Shown here in pieces: positions 22,603 through 26,039 of a stretch of 26,039 nt of DNA. A program made the position numbers and the translations under genes. The stretch lies in IMG/VR virus record IMGVR_UViG_3300021956_000072, positions 1 through 26,039 of that record. The stretch is one strand, 5' to 3'. Source of the stretch: a virus. A model generated the notes under the pieces. That model was not told the origin of the DNA. It saw only the letters and a program-made list of their open reading frames with translations, and did no database searches. Numbering within the stretch: the first letter of the stretch is position 1; each line of letters starts with the position of its first letter.

Positions 22603-23117
22603 GCGACAAACGACAAATAAAAGAAGCCATTGAGCGATTAAGTGGGACGTTTATGCAGGACTCGGTCAAGTTATTTTTGGCGAGTGTGGATAGCGTCAAC
22701 GAAGCCGAACGCACGTGCGACGTTACACCATTAACCGACAACGCAACGACATCCTACCCAAGCGTGTTGTTGATGGCTGAAAGCGACGACGGGGTTTTGA
22801 TTATTCCCAGTGTAGGGTCAAACGTTATTGTCAACGTAAGCAAAAGAGGGGTGGCATACGTGTGTATGTTTAGCGAGGTCGACAAGGTTACCATTATCAC
22901 AAAGACGCTGACGCAGTTCAACGATGGAAGTTTTGGGGGATTGGTTAAAGTGCAGGAACTTGTTGACAAAATTAACCGACTTGAAAACACATTCAACACT
23001 CACGTACACGCAGGGGTTACAAGTGGCGGTTCGTCAACTGCACCCCCGTCCTCCACAATTACACCCATTACAAATAAAAGTGATCTCGAAAACGATAAAA
23101 TAACTCACGGCAAATGA
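22599..23117 (+). CDS. Baseplate spike protein (gpV-like) with HxH motif
   Basis: 172 residues. An OB-fold-like first half (VKLFLASVDSVNEAERTCDVTPL...VLIIPSVGSNVIVNVSKRGVAYVCMFSEVD) is followed by a helix and then THVHAGVTSGGSSTAPPSS. H135 and H137 form the HxH pair that coordinates iron at the tip of P2 gpV-type spikes, near a Gly/Ser/Pro-rich C-terminus. The spike punctures the outer membrane. It is placed between hub and wedge genes with ATGA overlaps on both sides. Confidence 0.75.
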   Translation: MSDKRQIKEAIERLSGTFMQDSVKLFLASVDSVNEAERTCDVTPLTDNATTSYPSVLLMAESDDGVLIIPSVGSNVIVNVSKRGVAYVCMFSEVDKVTIITKTLTQFNDGSFGGLVKVQELVDKINRLENTFNTHVHAGVTSGGSSTAPPSSTITPITNKSDLENDKITHGK

Positions 23118-23431
23118 CACAATTCAACGACATACAAACCGACCAAGAAACGGCTGACTTATTTTTTAACTCATTCACGGGCGACTTCAATATTGTTGCA
23201 AGTGACCAAGCGCATATAGGCGACATCATTCAATCTTTTATGGGCGACTGGAAGCAATACCCAATGGTTGGCGTGGGCGTAGGTGCATACTTAAATTCAG
23301 TAGGTCAGCAACAAAGGTTAGTGCGTGAGTTAATCGTACAACTCAAAGCGGACGGCTACATTGTAGACAACCCACAAGTTAAAATACAAGACGGCAATAT
23401 CACAATCAACCCCAACGCTTACCGACAATGA
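23114..23431 (+). CDS. Baseplate wedge protein (gpW/gp25-like)
   Basis: 105 residues. The segment GDFNIVASDQAHIGDIIQSFMGDWKQYPMVGVGVGAYLNS resembles the small gp25/Mu gp46-type wedge proteins (a short strand, helix and 'P..G.G...L' turn). It overlaps its neighbours by ATGA. Gp25-like proteins initiate sheath assembly at the baseplate. The assignment rests on pattern and context. Confidence 0.65.
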   Translation: MTQFNDIQTDQETADLFFNSFTGDFNIVASDQAHIGDIIQSFMGDWKQYPMVGVGVGAYLNSVGQQQRLVRELIVQLKADGYIVDNPQVKIQDGNITINPNAYRQ

Positions 23432-23811
23432 TAAATACATTAGACACGACCCCCGTAAGTTTAAACTCGCAGGACGTACAACCAACGTCGTTGTATGGTC
23501 GCTATTTTTGTTTGACGGGTCAAAGCGTATACGATGTATGTTTGCAATTGTACGGGACGCTTGACGAACTTATTAACTTGATTAAGCAAAACAATTTTAG
23601 TGGCTTAAACGATACGAATATACAAGGTCGCCAAGTTATATTTGAAATTGTAAAAAGGCAGGACTCTTTGCTTGGCAAGTACAATCAACAAAACAATATA
23701 AACTACGCTACTATTTACATCAAACCAACACCACCGACAATGAACTATGAGTTGCGTGAGGATGGTGGTTTTGAGTTACGTGAGGATGGTGGTTTTGAAA
23801 TAAGAGGATAA
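23428..23811 (+). CDS. LysM-type tail protein X with C-terminal ELREDGG repeats
   Basis: 127 residues. Residues about 26-75 (YFCLTGQSVYDVCLQLYGTLDELINLIKQN...IQGRQVIFEI) form a LysM-like domain as in P2 tail protein X, which binds the tube-hub region. After a short linker (KPTPPTMNY) the protein ends with ELREDGG, FELREDGG, FEIRG (108-127). The same peptide tag is found behind the capsid gene in the -1 frame. It is the last of the ATGA-coupled baseplate run 22599-23811. Confidence 0.7.
   Translation: MINTLDTTPVSLNSQDVQPTSLYGRYFCLTGQSVYDVCLQLYGTLDELINLIKQNNFSGLNDTNIQGRQVIFEIVKRQDSLLGKYNQQNNINYATIYIKPTPPTMNYELREDGGFELREDGGFEIRG
23749..23808 (+). repeat. In-frame 24-bp tandem repeat (ELREDGGF)
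   Basis: Two nearly identical 24-base units code ELREDGGF, and a degenerate third unit codes EIRG, at the very end of the LysM gene. The related copies at 16532-16591 differ mainly at third codon positions. Confidence 0.75.
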
Positions 23812-23813
23812 AA

Positions 23814-25112
23814 ATGGCTGACTTAAAAGTTTCGCAGGAAAACGATTTGGGACTTGCAGGGATAGACGGCTCGGTTGAATATCGAGTTGTCAAAGCAGGT
23901 TCGACATATAAACAAAACTACGATGACCTATTGACGTGGATAGGTAGCAACGTTACACCTGCAACACCAACGTTGCAAGACACAATTGACCAAAGCAGGG
24001 TATTAACAAACAACAATTTCTACGTTGGTTTAATTAGTGGACAAGCAACCAGTGGCAACGAAAACATAGGCATCGGAACTGGCGCAATGTCGGGGGGTGG
24101 TAGTACAACTTCGTGTGTTGCAATCGGAGAATATGCAGGGCAAACAACTAACTTTAATGGAATAGGCATCGGATATTTTGCAGGGCAAGGAATGGCATTA
24201 AGTCAATATGTTACTGCAATCGGACGCAATGCGTTTCGTGGTGCAAGTTCGCTTTATGGTATTGCAATCGGATTGAATGCAGGTGCTTATCAAACTAATT
24301 TAGGGATATCAACAAGTAACAATATTAATATTGGGGTTGAAAGTGGAAACAATGCAAAAGGGTCGTTTGGTGTTTATTTAGGCAATCAAGCAGGTCTTTA
24401 TAGTTATAACGATTTCAATGTTTATGTTGGTGCATTAAGTGGCGCAGGTGCAACGGGCGACCGAAATATTGCACTTGGAACAAATACCTTATATCAAAAT
24501 GAGGGAAGCGATACCATTGCAATGGGTCACTATGCAGGATTGAGTAACACGGGCAACAATTGTTTTTTTGCAGGTTCTTATGCAGGTTATGACATTGAAA
24601 GTTACAACAACCCAAACACTGGTTCGAGCGTTATCGGTATAGGTTACCAAAGCGCAGGGGGAAACTATCAACCAAATGTGATTGCTTTAGGTGACTATGC
24701 AGGATATTTAAACGGGGGACTTGAATGCACTTTCATAGGTTTAAATGCAGGATATGGCAATGGCGAAGACAATTCAATAGGTATTGGGACAAACGCATTA
24801 GGAAGCAATAATGGTTCAAATGCAATAGGTATTGGTGTGAATGCAGGATATGGAAATCAAGGACAACAATGTTTTTTTATAGGATGGGACGCAGGAAATG
24901 GTAACGTTGCAAATAATGTTATTGCAATCGGACGTAATGCAGGTTCGGGAAATAATCTTGGAAATAGTTTTATTATTAGCAATGAATATATACCGACTTT
25001 TGCAACAAGCACCGATGCAAATAATTATTATAGTGGAAATGCGCCAAGTTCATCATCGACATATTTATATATGGATTTAAGTGACAACACAATTAAATGT
25101 TATAGAAATTAA
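23814..25112 (+). CDS. Tail fibre with about 19 beta-helix-like repeats
   Basis: 432 residues. A short N-terminal part (1-65, probably the attachment end) is followed by about 19 units of the form xxAIGxxAGxxNxG, spaced roughly 15-25 residues (67-385), rich in Gly, Asn and Ala. This pattern resembles YadA-head-like left-handed beta-rolls and occurs in trimeric fibres. The C-terminus (FIISNEYIPTFATSTDANNYYSGNAPSSSSTYLYMDLSDNTIKCY) is a different domain and may be the receptor-binding or capping end. No S74 chaperone domain is seen. Position after the baseplate genes agrees with a receptor-binding fibre. Confidence 0.75.
   Translation: MADLKVSQENDLGLAGIDGSVEYRVVKAGSTYKQNYDDLLTWIGSNVTPATPTLQDTIDQSRVLTNNNFYVGLISGQATSGNENIGIGTGAMSGGGSTTSCVAIGEYAGQTTNFNGIGIGYFAGQGMALSQYVTAIGRNAFRGASSLYGIAIGLNAGAYQTNLGISTSNNINIGVESGNNAKGSFGVYLGNQAGLYSYNDFNVYVGALSGAGATGDRNIALGTNTLYQNEGSDTIAMGHYAGLSNTGNNCFFAGSYAGYDIESYNNPNTGSSVIGIGYQSAGGNYQPNVIALGDYAGYLNGGLECTFIGLNAGYGNGEDNSIGIGTNALGSNNGSNAIGIGVNAGYGNQGQQCFFIGWDAGNGNVANNVIAIGRNAGSGNNLGNSFIISNEYIPTFATSTDANNYYSGNAPSSSSTYLYMDLSDNTIKCYRN
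24010..24966 (+). repeat. Degenerate protein-level repeats in the fibre gene
   Basis: About 19 consecutive units, such as VAIGEYAGQ, IAIGLNAGA, VIALGDYAG, IGIGVNAGYG and VIAIGRNAGSG. They are recognisable in the protein but strongly diverged at DNA level, with recurring words such as GCAATCGGA and AATGCAGG. Confidence 0.75.
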
Positions 25113-25122
25113 AAAAAATCAA

Positions 25123-25356
25123 ATGCAAATACAATTTATTAACCCGACCGACGTGGTCGTAGTTACCGAGAAAAAAGTGACCATTGAAAAGTTAACCATT
25201 AACGAATTGGTTGACCTACCTAACCGCAAAATGGTTGTGGCAAAGACAACCGAAGTTGGCACAATTGTACTTTGGAAAGATGCCGACTATGATGCAATTG
25301 GTCAATGGACTGATACCGATGTAATCGCACGAATTGAGCAACTATACGGCAATTAA
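25123..25356 (+). CDS. Small hypothetical protein (77 aa) after the fibre
   Basis: I use the ATG at 25123 (MQIQFINPTDVVVVTEKKVT) in place of an in-frame GTG at 25081, which lies inside the fibre gene. The product is small, beta-rich, with a segment (WKDADYDAIGQWTDTDVIARI) near the C-terminus. Small proteins of this kind follow fibre genes in many phages and may be fibre-related, but I do not recognise it. Confidence 0.6.
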   Translation: MQIQFINPTDVVVVTEKKVTIEKLTINELVDLPNRKMVVAKTTEVGTIVLWKDADYDAIGQWTDTDVIARIEQLYGN

Positions 25357-25368
25357 AATTATTTTAAT
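25352..25368 (+). repeat. 17-bp AT-rich palindrome before the lysis genes
   Basis: ATTAAAAT and ATTTTAAT flank a single T, forming a perfect inverted repeat that includes the stop codon of the small gene. It could be a weak operator or terminator ahead of the holin-like gene. AT-rich palindromes also arise by chance in such gaps. Confidence 0.3.
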
Positions 25369-25391
25369 CGAAATAACTATTTGACAAAACG

Positions 25392-25664
25392 ATGTCAAAA
25401 ATAAACTCATATTCGGCAATGAGTGACCGAGAATTGTTGCTTGTTGTTGTTGAGCGACAAGAAAACCAAATCGAAACTCACAAAACTTTGGCGCATAAAG
25501 TTGACAAAATCGAGGAAAAAATTCTCGAGGACATTGAGAACCGAGTTCGTATGCTTGAAAACAAAAACAATGAGTTCAAAGGTGCGTATCGGTTGTGGAT
25601 GTTCGTCATTACTTTAGTGACTTTGGTGTCTTTGTTTTTTAACATATTGAGCAAATGGTCATAG
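25392..25664 (+). CDS. Holin-like protein (coiled coil plus C-terminal TM)
   Basis: 90 residues. A charged coiled-coil region (about 12-62, RELLLVVVERQENQIETHK...IENRVRMLENKNNEFK) is followed by one transmembrane segment (about 66-86, RLWMFVITLVTLVSLFFNIL) and a short tail. This is the layout of XhlA-type holin or lysis accessory proteins. It overlaps the M15-type endolysin gene by 10 bases, as expected for a lysis cassette. Confidence 0.65.
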   Translation: MSKINSYSAMSDRELLLVVVERQENQIETHKTLAHKVDKIEEKILEDIENRVRMLENKNNEFKGAYRLWMFVITLVTLVSLFFNILSKWS

Positions 25665-26039
25665 GCAAATATCTCACACTGGCTGAATGTATCAAGTCGC
25701 CCACTGCGATAAAGTTAGGCATTGCAAACATTCCTACATTGACGCAGGTGGATGCAATGAAAAACTTTTGCAAATACATTTACGACCCATTGTGTGAACA
25801 TTATGCTTGTAAGTTACCATTCAATTCATTCTTTCGTTGCGAGGACTTAAACAAAGCAATAGGTGGCGCAAAGGGAAGTCAGCACTGCAAAGGCGAGGCG
25901 ATGGATATTGACCTCGATGGTCGTGCCATTGGTGTCAGCAATCGTGACTTGTTTGAATATATCCGTGATCACGTTGAATTTGACCAACTCATTTGGGAGT
26001 TCGACGGGGCGTGGGTACACGTGTCTTATTCCGCAATAA
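25655..26039 (+). CDS. M15-type peptidase endolysin, 3'-truncated by window end
   Basis: The frame opens at the ATG at 25655 (MVIGKYLTLAECIKSPTAIKLGI) and has no stop before the window end (128 codons). The residues RCEDLNKAIGGAKGSQHCKGEAMDIDLDG contain the HxxxxxxD zinc motif of M15 carboxypeptidases (H77, D84), and WVHVSY supplies the third ligand H122. These enzymes cut peptidoglycan stem peptides and act as endolysins. Nearly the whole catalytic domain is present. It directly follows the holin-like gene. Confidence 0.88.
   Translation, partial: MVIGKYLTLAECIKSPTAIKLGIANIPTLTQVDAMKNFCKYIYDPLCEHYACKLPFNSFFRCEDLNKAIGGAKGSQHCKGEAMDIDLDGRAIGVSNRDLFEYIRDHVEFDQLIWEFDGAWVHVSYSAI

Noticed and set aside
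24010-24966. Fibre repeats as a diversity-generating retroelement target or CRISPR array
   Set aside because: No reverse transcriptase, template repeat or accessory gene is nearby, and the units are irregular coding repeats without constant direct repeats and spacers.

Overview
The window is 26 kb of a tailed phage (or prophage) with a contractile tail. The host is most likely a member of Bacteroidota. The reasons are -7 type promoter motifs TAnnTTTG in front of gene blocks, the absence of convincing Shine-Dalgarno sequences (starts sit in A-rich stretches), signal peptides ending in the FSQ/FCQ/KAQ style common in that phylum, and head and tail protein types familiar from Bacteroidota Mu-like phages. 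No integrase, transposase, repressor or replication gene is visible, so lifestyle cannot be decided. All genes but one lie on the + strand and are tightly packed, often joined by ATGA overlaps.

Layout. 1-1136: small unknown genes, the first cut by the window edge, including a 35-residue membrane peptide. 1138-1585: a promoter-like motif, two inverted repeats and a DUF1064-type nuclease-fold gene. 1596-3705: an ATGA-coupled run whose core is a tandemly duplicated pair of overlapping envelope genes (spanin-like in layout), followed by a third secreted protein and two small unknowns. 3717-3932: a tRNA-like element embedded in a zinc-ribbon reading frame. 3945-5712: terminase small and large subunits. 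5767-10721: head module with Mu gp36/DUF1320-like, DUF935 portal, MuF fused to an HExxH metallopeptidase-like domain, a small unknown, a ferritin and a Mu gpG-like protein. 10718-14014: tail-terminator-like, baseplate J-like, a baseplate-associated protein and a probable distal tail protein. 14011-14268: a lone minus-strand gene, possibly a ribbon-helix-helix regulator, beside a divergent promoter region. 14338-16833: ClpP-like protease/scaffold fusion, major capsid protein and a small protein. 16843-20819: sheath, tube, two tail assembly chaperone frames joined by a -1 frameshift site, tape measure. 20821-23811: hub, spike, gp25-like wedge and LysM proteins. 23814-25356: repeat-rich fibre and a small protein. 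25392-end: holin-like coiled-coil/TM protein and an M15-type endolysin cut by the window end.

How it works together. Terminase, portal, MuF and gp36 package DNA into a head built from the capsid protein by the protease/scaffold. Sheath, tube, tape measure, chaperones, hub, spike and wedge proteins build a contractile tail with a rather short tape measure (512 residues). Fibre and the baseplate-associated proteins contact the host. Holin/endolysin and perhaps the spanin-like pairs lyse it.

Most unusual points: (1) a C-terminal tag of ELREDGG repeats in the -1 frame directly after the capsid gene and in frame at the end of the LysM gene, with synonymous third-position changes that argue for translation; (2) three gene blocks starting with the same TAnnTTTG-N5-ATG arrangement, implying leaderless mRNAs; (3) complete absence, by my reading, of the tetranucleotide ACAG/CTGT from both strands, with CATG and AGCT also absent; (4) a ferritin and a MuF-metallopeptidase fusion in the head operon; (5) the duplicated overlapping envelope gene pair; (6) the tRNA-like element.
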